DNA of 64,000 bases, from assembly GCF_023242475.1 (NCBI RefSeq), contig NZ_JALJFG010000012.1, forward strand, positions 62,001-126,000, read 5' to 3'. Below, piece by piece: positions 8,024 through 17,757 of this stretch. The stretch comes from Pseudomonas sp. MWU15-20650 (lineage in GTDB: Bacteria; Pseudomonadota; Gammaproteobacteria; Pseudomonadales; Pseudomonadaceae). How positions within the stretch are numbered: the first letter of the stretch is position 1; each line of letters begins with the position of its first letter. The translations under genes and the position numbers were made by a program. Under the pieces are notes generated by a model. That model worked only from the letters and a program-made list of their open reading frames with translations. It searched no databases and had not been told where the DNA came from.

Positions 8024-10945
8024 ATGTCCCTGATAGTTCTACTGCTTCTGCCTTTTATCGGCAGCTGTCTGGCGGCTTTGCTGCCGCACAACGCACGTAA
8101 CACCGAATCCCTGCTGGCTGGCCTTGTGGCCTTGGTCGGTACTATTCAAGTCGCCCTGTTCTACCCTCAGATCGCCGATGGTGGCGTGATCCGTGAAGAA
8201 TTCATGTGGTTGCCCAGCCTCGGGCTGAACTTCGTGCTGCGCATGGACGGGTTTGCCTGGCTGTTCTCGATGCTGGTGCTGGGCATCGGCACGCTGGTGT
8301 CGCTGTATGCGCGTTACTACATGTCGCCGCAAGACCCGGTGCCGCGCTTCTTCGCGTTTTTCCTGGCCTTTATGGGCGCCATGCTCGGGCTGGTGATTTC
8401 CGGCAACCTGATCCAGATCGTGTTCTTCTGGGAACTGACCAGCCTGTTCTCGTTCCTGCTGATCGGCTATTGGCACCACCGCGCCGATGCCAGGCGCGGT
8501 GCCTACATGGCCTTGATGGTCACCGGCGCAGGCGGCCTTTGCCTGCTGGCGGGCGTGATGCTGCTGGGGCATATCGTCGGCAGCTATGACCTGGACCAGG
8601 TGCTGGCGGCGGGCGATCAGATTCGCGCGCACTCGCTGTACCCGGTGATGCTGGCCCTGGTATTGATCGGCGCCCTGAGCAAGAGCGCACAGTTCCCGTT
8701 CCACTTCTGGCTACCCCACGCCATGGCGGCGCCCACCCCGGTTTCAGCCTACCTGCACTCGGCGACGATGGTGAAGGCCGGCGTGTTCCTGCTGGCCCGC
8801 CTGTGGCCGTCGCTGTCCGGCAGCGAAGAATGGTTCTGGATCGTCGGCGGCGCCGGCGCACTCACCCTCCTCCTCGGCGCTTACTGCGCCATGTTTCAAA
8901 ATGATCTCAAGGGCCTGCTGGCCTATTCCACCATCAGCCATCTCGGGCTGATCACCTTGTTGTTGGGCCTCAACAGCCCGCTGGCCGCCGTCGCCGCGGT
9001 CTTCCATATCCTCAACCATGCCACGTTCAAGGCGTCGCTGTTCATGGCGGCAGGTATCATCGACCACGAAAGCGGCACGCGGGATATCCGCAAGCTCAGT
9101 GGGCTGGTGCGCCTGATCCCGTTTACCGCGACCTTGGCGATGGTGGCCAGTGCGTCCATGGCCGGGGTGCCATTGCTCAATGGTTTCCTCTCCAAAGAGA
9201 TGTTCTTCGCCGAAACCGTGTTTATCTCATCGACCGCCTGGGTGGAAATCGCCCTGCCGGTGATCGCGACCATCGCCGGTACGTTCAGCGTGGCCTATGC
9301 CCTGCGTTTTACCGTAGATGTTTTTTTCGGCCCACCTGCAACCGACCTGCCCCACACTCCCCACGAACCCCCGCGCTGGATGCGCGCACCGGTCGAGCTG
9401 CTGGTGTTCACCTGCCTGCTGGTGGGGATTTTCCCGGCCCAGGTGGTCGGTTCGATCCTCGCCGCGGCCGCGCTGCCCGTTGTCGGCGGCGTGCTGCCCG
9501 ACTACAGCCTGGCGATCTGGCACGGCTGGAACGCACCGATGATCATGAGCCTGGTGGCCATGTCCGGTGGCGTCGTGCTCTACCTGCTGCTGCGCAAGCA
9601 ACTCAAGCGCGGGCGCTTCAAGTACCCGCCGATCATCAGCTACTTCAACGGCAAGCGCATGTTCGAACGCTGCCTGGTGGTGATGATGCGTGGCGTGCGC
9701 AAGATCGAGAAACGTATCAGCACCAAGCGCCTGCAAACCCAACTGTTCCTGTTGGTGTTGGCAGCGGTGGTCGCCGGTTTGATCCCGATGCTGCACAGCG
9801 GCATCAGTTGGGGTGACCGGCCGAAGATCCCGGGCTCCATCGTGTTCGTGACCCTGTGGCTGCTGGCGATTGCCTGCGCCCTCGGCGCTGCGTGGCAAGC
9901 CAAGTACCACCGGCTGGCGGCCCTGACCATGGTCAGTGTGTGCGGCATGGTGACCTGCATCACCTTCGTCTGGTTCTCGGCCCCCGACCTGGCACTGACC
10001 CAGTTGGTGGTGGAAGTGGTCACCACCGTGCTGATCCTGCTCGGCCTGCGCTGGCTGCCGCGACGGATCGAAGAGGTTTCGCCGCTCCCTAGCTCGTTGC
10101 CCAAGGCACGCCTCCGGCGCCTGCGCGACTTCCTGCTGTCCACCGTGGTGGGCGGCGGCATGGCGCTGCTGTCCTACGCGATGCTGACCCGCCAGACCCC
10201 CAACGATATCTCTTCGTTCTACTTGAGCCGCGCCCTGCCCGAAGGCGGCGGCAGCAATGTGGTGAACGTGATGCTGGTGGACTTCCGTGGCTTCGACACC
10301 CTGGGCGAAATCACCGTGCTCGGCGCTGTGGCGTTGACCGTGTATGCCCTGCTACGGCGGTTCCGCCCCTCGAAAGAAAGCATGCAACTGCCCGCGCAAC
10401 AGCGCCAACTGGCGCCCGACGTGGCCACCGACCTGGTCAACCCGCGCCAGGCCAGCGACACCGCCCTGGGCTTCATGATGGTGCCGGCGGTGCTGGTGCG
10501 CCTGCTGCTGCCGATTGCCCTGGTGGTATCGTTCTACCTGTTCATGCGTGGTCACAACCTGCCGGGCGGTGGCTTTGTCGCCGGCCTGGTGATGTCGGTG
10601 GCGTTTATCCTGCAATACATGGTCGCAGGCACCCAGTGGGTCGAGGCGCAGATGAGCCTGCGACCGATGCGCTGGATGGGTTTCGGCCTGCTCTCGGCAA
10701 CCTTGACCGGGCTCGGCGCGCTGTTTGCCGGGTATCCGTTCCTCACCACACATACCTGGCATATCAGCGTGCCGGTGCTGGGCGATGTCCACATCGCCAG
10801 CGCGTTGTTCTTTGACATTGGTGTGTACGCCATGGTCGTCGGCTCGACCTTGCTGATGCTCACCGCCCTCGGCCACCAATCGGTGCGCGCCCATAAGCCG
10901 AGCAACCAGCCTAAAACCGTTGCCACACCGGAAGGAGCCGCCTGA
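8024..10945 (+). CDS. mrpA: Na+(K+)/H+ antiporter subunit A/B fusion (Mrp/Mnh/Sha/Pha)
   Basis: 973 residues with about twenty or more membrane helices. The N-terminal 500 residues are the NuoL-like proton-translocating module (for example HFWLPHAMAAPTPVSAYLHS and FKASLFMAAGIIDHESGTRDI). The middle part contains the MrpA C-terminal region. The last 130 residues (from LLPIALVVSFYLFMRGHNLPGGGF) are a complete MrpB/MnhB domain. Subunits A and B are therefore fused, as in Pseudomonas and rhizobial Mrp systems. It is first in a six-gene operon; the stop overlaps the mrpC start by one base. The complex exchanges cytoplasmic Na+ or K+ for protons in the inner membrane and supports alkali and salt tolerance. 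Confidence 0.95.
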   Translation: MSLIVLLLLPFIGSCLAALLPHNARNTESLLAGLVALVGTIQVALFYPQIADGGVIREEFMWLPSLGLNFVLRMDGFAWLFSMLVLGIGTLVSLYARYYMSPQDPVPRFFAFFLAFMGAMLGLVISGNLIQIVFFWELTSLFSFLLIGYWHHRADARRGAYMALMVTGAGGLCLLAGVMLLGHIVGSYDLDQVLAAGDQIRAHSLYPVMLALVLIGALSKSAQFPFHFWLPHAMAAPTPVSAYLHSATMVKAGVFLLARLWPSLSGSEEWFWIVGGAGALTLLLGAYCAMFQNDLKGLLAYSTISHLGLITLLLGLNSPLAAVAAVFHILNHATFKASLFMAAGIIDHESGTRDIRKLSGLVRLIPFTATLAMVASASMAGVPLLNGFLSKEMFFAETVFISSTAWVEIALPVIATIAGTFSVAYALRFTVDVFFGPPATDLPHTPHEPPRWMRAPVELLVFTCLLVGIFPAQVVGSILAAAALPVVGGVLPDYSLAIWHGWNAPMIMSLVAMSGGVVLYLLLRKQLKRGRFKYPPIISYFNGKRMFERCLVVMMRGVRKIEKRISTKRLQTQLFLLVLAAVVAGLIPMLHSGISWGDRPKIPGSIVFVTLWLLAIACALGAAWQAKYHRLAALTMVSVCGMVTCITFVWFSAPDLALTQLVVEVVTTVLILLGLRWLPRRIEEVSPLPSSLPKARLRRLRDFLLSTVVGGGMALLSYAMLTRQTPNDISSFYLSRALPEGGGSNVVNVMLVDFRGFDTLGEITVLGAVALTVYALLRRFRPSKESMQLPAQQRQLAPDVATDLVNPRQASDTALGFMMVPAVLVRLLLPIALVVSFYLFMRGHNLPGGGFVAGLVMSVAFILQYMVAGTQWVEAQMSLRPMRWMGFGLLSATLTGLGALFAGYPFLTTHTWHISVPVLGDVHIASALFFDIGVYAMVVGSTLLMLTALGHQSVRAHKPSNQPKTVATPEGAA

Positions 10946-11289
10946 TGGAAGAAGTCATCGCAATTGCCATTGGGGTCCTCGCGGCCTCGGGTGTCTGGTT
11001 GATCCTGCGGCCACGGACGTTCCAGGTGGTGATGGGCCTGTGCCTGTTGTCGTACGGGGTCAACCTGTTCATTTTCAGCATGGGCAGCCTGTTTATCGGC
11101 AAGGAGCCGATCATCAAGGACGGCGTGCCGCAAGACCTGCTCAACTACACCGACCCCCTGCCCCAGGCCCTGGTGTTGACGGCCATCGTGATCAGCTTCG
11201 CCATGACTGCGCTGTTCCTGGTGGTACTGCTGGCCTCCCGGGGCTTGACCGGCACGGACCATGTGGATGGCCGGGAGCCCCGGGAATGA
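10945..11289 (+). CDS. mrpC: Mrp antiporter subunit C (NuoK-like)
   Basis: 114 residues with three membrane helices, the NuoK/MnhC fold. YGVNLFIFSMG and the helix LVLTAIVISFAMTALFLVVLLA are family features. ATG at 10945 uses the last base of the mrpA stop, and the end overlaps mrpD by 4 bp (ATGA). It is an inner-membrane subunit needed for assembly of the A/B-D antiporter modules. Confidence 0.94.
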   Translation: MEEVIAIAIGVLAASGVWLILRPRTFQVVMGLCLLSYGVNLFIFSMGSLFIGKEPIIKDGVPQDLLNYTDPLPQALVLTAIVISFAMTALFLVVLLASRGLTGTDHVDGREPRE

Positions 11290-12968
11290 CGTGGATGAAT
11301 CAACTGATCGTCGCGCCGATCCTGCTGCCGTTGCTGACCGCCGCGCTGATGCTGATGCTGGGCGAGAAACGCCGCCCGTTGAAAGCTAAAATCAACCTGT
11401 TCTCCAGCATCGTCGGGCTGGGCATTGCCCTCTTGCTGCTGTACTGGACACAGCAAGGCGGCCCCGGCTCGATCGGTGTGTACCTGCCGGGGAACTGGCA
11501 GGTGCCCTTCGGCATCGTCCTGGTGGTGGATCAACTGTCGGCAATGATGCTGGTCCTGACCGGGATCATCGGCGTGAGCGCGCTGCTGTTCGCCATGGCC
11601 CGCTGGGACCGTGCGGGCACCAGTTTCCACGCCCTGTTCCAGATCCAGCTGATGGGGTTGTACGGCGCGTTCCTGACGGCGGACCTGTTCAACCTGTTCG
11701 TGTTCTTCGAGGTGCTGCTGGCGGCTTCCTACGGTTTGATGCTGCACGGCTCCGGCCGCGCGCGGGTGTCGTCAGGGCTGCATTACATTGCGATCAACCT
11801 GCTGGCGTCGTCGCTGTTCCTGATTGGCGCGGCGATGATCTACGGCGTCACCGGCACGCTGAACTTCGCTGACCTGGCGCTGAAAATCCCGTTGGTGGCG
11901 CAAGCCGATCGCGGCCTTCTGCACGCTGGCGCAGCCATCCTGGCCGTGGCTTTCCTGGCCAAGGCCGGCATGTGGCCGCTGAACTTCTGGCTGGCGCCTG
12001 CCTACTCGTCAGCCAGCGCGCCGGTGGCGGCCATGTTTGCGATCATGACCAAGGTTGGCGTGTACACCGTGCTGCGCCTGTGGACCCTGCTGTTCTCCGG
12101 CCAGGCCGGCGCCTCGGCGCTGTTTGGCGGCGACTGGCTGGTGTACGGCGGCATGGCGACGATCATCTGCGCCGCGCTGGCAATGATCGCGGCGCAACGC
12201 CTGGAGCGCATGGCCAGCCTGAGTATCCTAGTGTCGGCAGGTATCCTGCTGTCGGCGGTGGGGTTTGCCCAGCCGAGCCTGACGGCCGGGGCGTTGTTCT
12301 ATCTGGTCAGCTCTACCCTGGCCTTGAGTGCACTGTTCCTGTTGGCGGAGTTGATCGAGCGCTCGCGCTCGGCCAACGACCTGCCGCTGGATGAAGAAAT
12401 CGATGCACTGCCCAAAGCCATGGAGTCCTTGCACCCGCAGCCCGGCGTCAACCTGGACGATGAGCAGAAAGCCGTCGTCGGCCAAGTCATCCCGTGGACC
12501 ATGGCGTTCCTCGGCTTGAGCTTTATCGCCTGTGCGCTGCTGATTATCGGCATGCCACCGTTGTCCGGGTTTATCGGCAAGCTCAGCTTGTTGAGCGCAC
12601 TGGTCAACCCACTGGGCTTGGGCGCAGGCGTCGATGAGCCGATCCGCCCAGCCGCCTGGGGCTTGGTGGCGCTGCTGATCCTGTCCGGCCTGGCTTCGCT
12701 GATCGCCTTCGCCCGCCTGGGCATCCAGCGTTTCTGGACCCCAGAGGAGCGACCATCGCCGCTGCTGCGCCGCTACGAGTGCGTGCCGATTTTCTTCCTG
12801 CTCGGCTTGAGCATCCTGCTGACCTTCAAGGCCGAGCCGCTGATGCGCTACACCCAGGCCACCGCCGAGAGCCTGAACAACCCGGAACACTACGTGATGG
12901 CCGTGATGGCGACCCGACCAGTCCCCAGCCCTGAAGCCAAGGCCGCCGCCCTGGAGGTGCAGCCATGA
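11286..12968 (+). CDS. mrpD: Mrp antiporter subunit D (NuoN/NuoM-like)
   Basis: 560 residues. The start ATG at 11286 overlaps the mrpC TGA; the frame is open further upstream to 10920 but those codons lie inside mrpC. About 14 membrane helices form a proton-pumping module related to NuoM/N (AFLAKAGMWPLNFWLAPAYSSASAPVAAMF, and GMPPLSGFIGKLSLLSA near the end). The product partners with MrpA as the second ion-translocating subunit. It is slightly longer than many MrpD proteins because of a hydrophilic loop around residues 365-395 (LPLDEEIDALPKAMESLHPQ). Confidence 0.94.
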   Translation: MTWMNQLIVAPILLPLLTAALMLMLGEKRRPLKAKINLFSSIVGLGIALLLLYWTQQGGPGSIGVYLPGNWQVPFGIVLVVDQLSAMMLVLTGIIGVSALLFAMARWDRAGTSFHALFQIQLMGLYGAFLTADLFNLFVFFEVLLAASYGLMLHGSGRARVSSGLHYIAINLLASSLFLIGAAMIYGVTGTLNFADLALKIPLVAQADRGLLHAGAAILAVAFLAKAGMWPLNFWLAPAYSSASAPVAAMFAIMTKVGVYTVLRLWTLLFSGQAGASALFGGDWLVYGGMATIICAALAMIAAQRLERMASLSILVSAGILLSAVGFAQPSLTAGALFYLVSSTLALSALFLLAELIERSRSANDLPLDEEIDALPKAMESLHPQPGVNLDDEQKAVVGQVIPWTMAFLGLSFIACALLIIGMPPLSGFIGKLSLLSALVNPLGLGAGVDEPIRPAAWGLVALLILSGLASLIAFARLGIQRFWTPEERPSPLLRRYECVPIFFLLGLSILLTFKAEPLMRYTQATAESLNNPEHYVMAVMATRPVPSPEAKAAALEVQP

Positions 12969-13453
12969 AGCGCCTGTTCCCTGCCCCGTGGCTATCGCTG
13001 GCGTTGTGGGTGTTGTGGCTGGTGTTGAACCTGTCGATCAGCCCCGGCAACCTGTTGCTCGGCGCGCTGATGGGTTTTCTTGCACCGCTGCTGATGGCGC
13101 CGTTGCGCCCGCTGCCGATCCGTATCCGCCGCCCTGGGGTCATCATCCGTCTGTTCTTGCGGGTGGGCGGTGACGTGATCCTCTCCAACCTGCAAGTGGC
13201 CTGGGGCGTCCTGACCTGCGGCTCACGCCCACCGCGCTCGCGCTTTATCAAGATCCCCCTGGACCTGCGCGACGCCAATGGCCTGGCCGTGCTGGCGATG
13301 ATCACCAGCGTGACCCCCGGCACGGTCTGGTCGGAACTGGCCCTGGACCGCAGCATCCTGCTGTTGCACGTCTTTGACCTGGAGGACGAGGCGCCGTTTA
13401 TCCAACACTTCAAGCACGCCTACGAACGGCCCCTGATGGAGATCTTCGAATGA
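12965..13453 (+). CDS. mrpE: Mrp antiporter subunit E
   Basis: 162 residues. Two hydrophobic helices in the first 60 residues (PWLSLALWVLWLVLNLSISPGNLLLGALMGF) are followed by the soluble MNHE domain (VILSNLQVAWGVL, SVTPGTVWSELALD). ATG overlaps the mrpD stop by 4 bp and its own stop overlaps mrpF by 4 bp. It is an accessory subunit of the membrane complex. Confidence 0.94.
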   Translation: MKRLFPAPWLSLALWVLWLVLNLSISPGNLLLGALMGFLAPLLMAPLRPLPIRIRRPGVIIRLFLRVGGDVILSNLQVAWGVLTCGSRPPRSRFIKIPLDLRDANGLAVLAMITSVTPGTVWSELALDRSILLLHVFDLEDEAPFIQHFKHAYERPLMEIFE

Positions 13454-13728
13454 GTGCCCTGCTCGCCAATGCGATCCTGTTCAGCCTGTTCCTGTTCTCC
13501 CTGGCCATGGTGCTGACCCTGGTGCGCCTGTTCAAAGGCCCCTCGGCCCAGGACCGGGTACTGGCGCTGGACTACCTGTACATCCTGGCGATGCTGATGA
13601 TGCTGACCCTGGGCATTCGCTATGCCAGTGACACCTATTTTGAGGCGGCGCTATTGATCGCGCTGTTCGGCTTCGTCGGCTCGTTTGCCCTGGCGAAATT
13701 CCTGCTGCGTGGGGAGGTGATTGAATGA
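13450..13728 (+). CDS. mrpF: Mrp antiporter subunit F
   Basis: 92 residues with three membrane helices and the family motif VRLFKGPSAQDRVLALD between helices 1 and 2. It overlaps mrpE and mrpG by 4 bp each. It is a small structural subunit of the Mrp complex. Confidence 0.94.
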   Translation: MSALLANAILFSLFLFSLAMVLTLVRLFKGPSAQDRVLALDYLYILAMLMMLTLGIRYASDTYFEAALLIALFGFVGSFALAKFLLRGEVIE

Positions 13729-14063
13729 TGCCGTTATGGGTAGAAATCATCGTCGCGGCGTTGCTGTTGCTCAGCAGCGGCTTTGCGTTGATAGGCGCGA
13801 TTGGGTTGTTGCGGATGAAGGACTTCTTCCAGCGCATGCACCCGCCGGCGTTGGCCTCGACGCTGGGCGCGTGGAGTGTGGCGTTGGCGTCGATCATCTA
13901 CTTTTCGGTGCTCAAATCCGGGCCGGTGTTGCATGGCTGGTTGATTCCGATTTTGTTGGCGATTACCGTGCCAGTCACCACCCTGCTACTTGCGCGAACG
14001 GCCCTGTTCCGCAAGCGCATGGCCGGTGACGACGTGCCCGCCGAAGTCAGCAGCCGCCGCTGA
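13725..14063 (+). CDS. mrpG: Mrp antiporter subunit G
   Basis: 112 residues with three membrane helices and the PhaG/MnhG motif GLLRMKDFFQRMHPPALASTLG. It is last in the operon and a REPIN starts 27 bp after its stop. With subunits A/B, C, D, E and F it completes the Mrp set. Confidence 0.94.
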   Translation: MMPLWVEIIVAALLLLSSGFALIGAIGLLRMKDFFQRMHPPALASTLGAWSVALASIIYFSVLKSGPVLHGWLIPILLAITVPVTTLLLARTALFRKRMAGDDVPAEVSSRR

Positions 14064-14089
14064 TTTATCAAGCGAGCACAGTAAAAAGT

Positions 14090-14176
14090 GTGGGAGCGGG
14101 CTTGCTCGCGAATGCGGTTTTTCAGGCAGCGTTTCAGTGACTGATCCACCGCATTCGCGAGCAAGCCCGCTCCCAC
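14090..14176. repeat. REPIN, GTGGGAGCGGGCTTGCTCGCGAA subtype
   Basis: Inverted pair of arms of the second subtype in this window (GCGGG and CTCGCGAA in place of GGGGG and CTCCCGAT). It lies between the convergent mrpG and HIT genes. Confidence 0.9.
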
Positions 14177-14189
14177 ATTTGGTTTTGCA

Positions 14190-14648
14190 TTAGACAAAAG
14201 ATCTGATGTGCGCCGCCAACTCCGCTAGCTCAGCTTCATCCGCCCGCACGAAATCGTGGGACGAGATATACCCCTCATACGCCTCGAAAAACTTATCCAC
14301 CTTAGAACTGATGGGTTTGAACGCGCTGTCCGTCCCCGTCCCATGCATGGGAAACAGCTTCGCATGCAGATGATCCACTCCATACCCTTCCAGCATCATC
14401 CCCGTGCGCGCCACATCGGGAAATGCGCGGTCGATCAGCAATGCGGTTTTCTTGGTCGCGACCATCAGATCGGCCAACACCTCATCCGGCTGTGCAAACG
14501 CATAGCTGCCGTAGTGCTGCTTGGGGATCACCACGCTGAAACCTGGCGTGTTGGGGAAGATCGACAGGAACGCCATATGCTTGTCATCCTCCCACAGGAT
14601 ATGGGCCGGGGAGGTCTTGCGGACAATGCTGCAGAAAATACACTCCAT
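14190..14648 (-). CDS. HIT-family nucleotide-binding protein
   Basis: 152 residues from the ATG at 14648 (MECIFCSIV), which is preceded by GGTGA at a suitable distance and gives the usual N terminus. The frame is open to 14693, so a start at 14684 or 14693 is possible. The HIT motif region reads GYGVDHLHAKLFPMHGT. The first two histidines of HxHxH are present and the third position is Lys, which I recall as normal for this subfamily. Cytosolic hydrolases or transferases of this fold act on nucleotide phosphoramidates or dinucleoside polyphosphates. Confidence 0.85.
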   Translation of the reverse strand: MECIFCSIVRKTSPAHILWEDDKHMAFLSIFPNTPGFSVVIPKQHYGSYAFAQPDEVLADLMVATKKTALLIDRAFPDVARTGMMLEGYGVDHLHAKLFPMHGTGTDSAFKPISSKVDKFFEAYEGYISSHDFVRADEAELAELAAHIRSFV

Positions 14649-14789
14649 TTGAATCACCGCCAGTTTCGTCTTGGGTTTAGTCATGGCAACCATCTAAAGT
14701 CAGGATGGAATGAGCGTCAAACCCTACGGGCATTTTTAGAAATGTCCTAAGACCTGGGTATGCCCGCTGTGCTGAGACAGGAGTTCATC

Positions 14790-15485
14790 ATGGATAAAAA
14801 CATCATTGTCATCGGCGGCGAATCCAGCGAGGACATGACGCGCATGACCCGCATCGACGAATATATCGTCGCTTCCTCGGGCAAAACCCAGCCCACGGTG
14901 CTCTATATCTCCACCGCCAATGGCGATGACCGTACGAAGATTGCCGACTTCACGCTCAAATACCAAAGCGCCGGCTGCACCGTTGTGCCATTGACGTTTT
15001 TCATTCCGCCTTTTCCAGCCCCGGGTCATGTTGCCGCGCTGTTTGAGCAGGCTGACATCATCTATGTGGCCGGCGGCAACACCCGAGCCTTGCTGGCCAT
15101 CTGGCGTGAATTTGACGTGACCGCCCTTTTGAAGCAAGCCCAGGAACACGGCAAAGTGCTTTGCGGCGTCAGTGCCGGTGCCATCTGCTGGTTCGACCAC
15201 GGGCATTCCGACTCAGGGGGCGTATATGCGCTGGTCGACGGGCTGGGTTTTCTCCCTGGCGCGCTGTGCCCGCACTTCAGCTCAGAGGCGGGGAGAGAAT
15301 CTTCGTTTGTTGAACTGGTTCGACTTGAAAACATACACCCCGCCTACGCGCTGGATGACGGCGTTGCCCTGCATTTCAAGAACGGTGAATACCATGCGAC
15401 TGTCCATAACGACGCGGCGGGTAGTGCATATGAACTCAGCAGCACTTCGGAGCCCATTGCAAGGAAACGCCCTACAGCTCTTTAG
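14790..15485 (+). CDS. Peptidase E-like protein (S51 family)
   Basis: 231 residues. ATG at 14790 is preceded by AGGAG at 8 bases, so the longer frame from 14760 is rejected. The nucleophile motif is CGVSAGAICWF with Ser128, and GGNTRALL (residues 95-102) is the oxyanion-loop region, as in dipeptidase E (Asp-X dipeptidase) and cyanophycinase relatives. It is predicted cytosolic. The C-terminal part (ENIHPAYALDDGVALHF) contains the usual late strands. It stands alone between the HIT gene and the truncated DUF6124-like gene. Confidence 0.85.
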   Translation: MDKNIIVIGGESSEDMTRMTRIDEYIVASSGKTQPTVLYISTANGDDRTKIADFTLKYQSAGCTVVPLTFFIPPFPAPGHVAALFEQADIIYVAGGNTRALLAIWREFDVTALLKQAQEHGKVLCGVSAGAICWFDHGHSDSGGVYALVDGLGFLPGALCPHFSSEAGRESSFVELVRLENIHPAYALDDGVALHFKNGEYHATVHNDAAGSAYELSSTSEPIARKRPTAL

Positions 15486-15521
15486 GGTTGCCGCTCAGAA
15501 AATGGCTGCCTAATCTTCGGC

Positions 15522-15695
15522 GGTCGCTGCAAATTCAGCGACCGGGTTTCGCAGCCCGGTTAAACTCTAGACGCACAGCGTCCACCTCAGATAGCGGGCG
15601 CTTTTTAATGCCTGATGTTATGGCGGCTGTGCGCGGGATACCTTCGGGTATGCCGGGTGCTAGAGTCCCGGCCTGCGAACCTGCGTACAGCTGCC
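15522..15695 (+). ncRNA. Candidate structured RNA leader upstream of a DUF6124-like gene
   Basis: Successive foldable parts: GGTCGCTG-N6-CAGCGACC (15522-15543), CCGGG-N8-CCCGG (15542-15559), and a closing stem GGCGGCTGT/ACAGCTGCC (15622-15630 with 15687-15695, one G-U pair). Inside the last stem is a hairpin with a UUCG tetraloop (ATACC-TTCG-GGTAT, 15638-15651, extended by CGG/CCG). I recall closely similar sequence upstream of DUF6124/DUF3077-type genes in other Pseudomonas genomes, but I cannot assign an RNA family. The short frames across it look like translations of the RNA. Confidence 0.45.
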
Positions 15696-15717
15696 ACCCA
15701 AATATCGTTTCGCAGCG

Positions 15718-15915
15718 ATGGGTTTAGACGTCGAGACGCTGCTGGTCAACGCATCGGAGGATCTTGCGTCGGTTCAAGCGCTGGCAAGCCATTTGGCTTT
15801 TGAGATCGAAGGCACCCCGCGTAGCGTAGCTCTGGGAATTTGCCGGATGCTGGAGGGGATTCAGCTGATGGTGGATAAAACGCTAAAACTCAAAGACAAA
15901 CCAATTCACGGATAG
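15718..15915 (+). pseudogene. Truncated DUF6124-like gene (C-terminal part only)
   Basis: The frame encodes 65 residues (DVETLLVNASEDL, LASHLAFEIEG, VALGICRMLEGIQLMVDKTL) that match, from memory, the C-terminal half of the roughly 110-residue Pseudomonas DUF6124 proteins; an intact relative is at 59446-59796. The N-terminal half, normally beginning MFKVTPNPP, is absent, and the upstream RNA-like element runs almost directly into the middle of the gene. There is no Shine-Dalgarno before the ATG at 15718. A deletion of about 50 codons joining leader and gene body is the simplest reading. The remaining frame is intact, so a short product cannot be excluded. Confidence 0.5.
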
Positions 15916-15954
15916 ATCTGATCCGAAGACCGAGCAAAGTGGGCACGGTCAAAT

Positions 15955-15972
15955 GTGGGAGTGAGCCCCCAC
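15955..15972. repeat. Collapsed REP element
   Basis: GTGGGAGTGAGCCCCCAC: the outer ends of two REP arms directly joined, probably a REPIN that lost its centre. It lies 40 bp after the truncated DUF6124-like gene. Confidence 0.6.
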
Positions 15973-15973
15973 C

Positions 15974-16345
15974 TTTTACGGTGCTGTGTCAGGACAATTA
16001 AACTGCCTGCAATAGCAACCGCCGCCGGCAAGGCCAGCACCTTCAATAACAAACACACAGCAGATCCAAGTGTGGGAGGGGGCTTGCTCCCGATAGTGGT
16101 GGATCAGTCAGCTTATCCTCAGCTGGCGCACCGCCATCGGGAGCAAGCCCCCTCCCACATTTTTACGGTGTTGTGTCAGGACAATTAAACTGCCTGTAAT
16201 AGCAACCGCCGCCGGCAAGGCCAGCACCTTCAATACCAGACACACAGCAGATCAAAGTGTGGGAGGGGGCTTGCTCCCGATAGCGGTGGATCAGTCAGCT
16301 TATCCTCAGTTGACCCACTGCCATCGGGAGCAAGCCCCACATCTG
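15974..16345. repeat. 187-bp tandem duplication, each copy with a REPIN
   Basis: Copy 1 is 15974-16160 and copy 2 begins at 16161. The two align base for base with period 187 and only scattered differences until the right REP arm of copy 2, which lacks CTCCC. Each copy has about 95 bp of unique sequence and then a REPIN (16072-16158 and 16259-16340). On the minus strand the unique part of both copies is open and reads KVLALPAAVAIAGSLIVLTQ, like the hydrophobic end of a membrane protein, so it may be a captured gene tail. This and the collapsed REP fill the gap up to cysS. Confidence 0.85.
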
Positions 16346-16347
16346 GA

Positions 16348-17736
<1,389 letters not shown>

Positions 17737-17757
17737 GACATTTCCCTTAAGACAGAA

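Noticed and set aside
14736-15206. 156-codon minus-strand frame opposite peptidase E
   Set aside because: Antisense to a gene with an AGGAG site and the S51 nucleophile motif.
15488-15727. 79-codon frame across the RNA-like leader (GIPSGMPGARVPACEPAYSCHP)
   Set aside because: The frame follows the conserved stem-loops. I recall such short products being annotated often in Pseudomonas, but the conservation is better explained by RNA structure.
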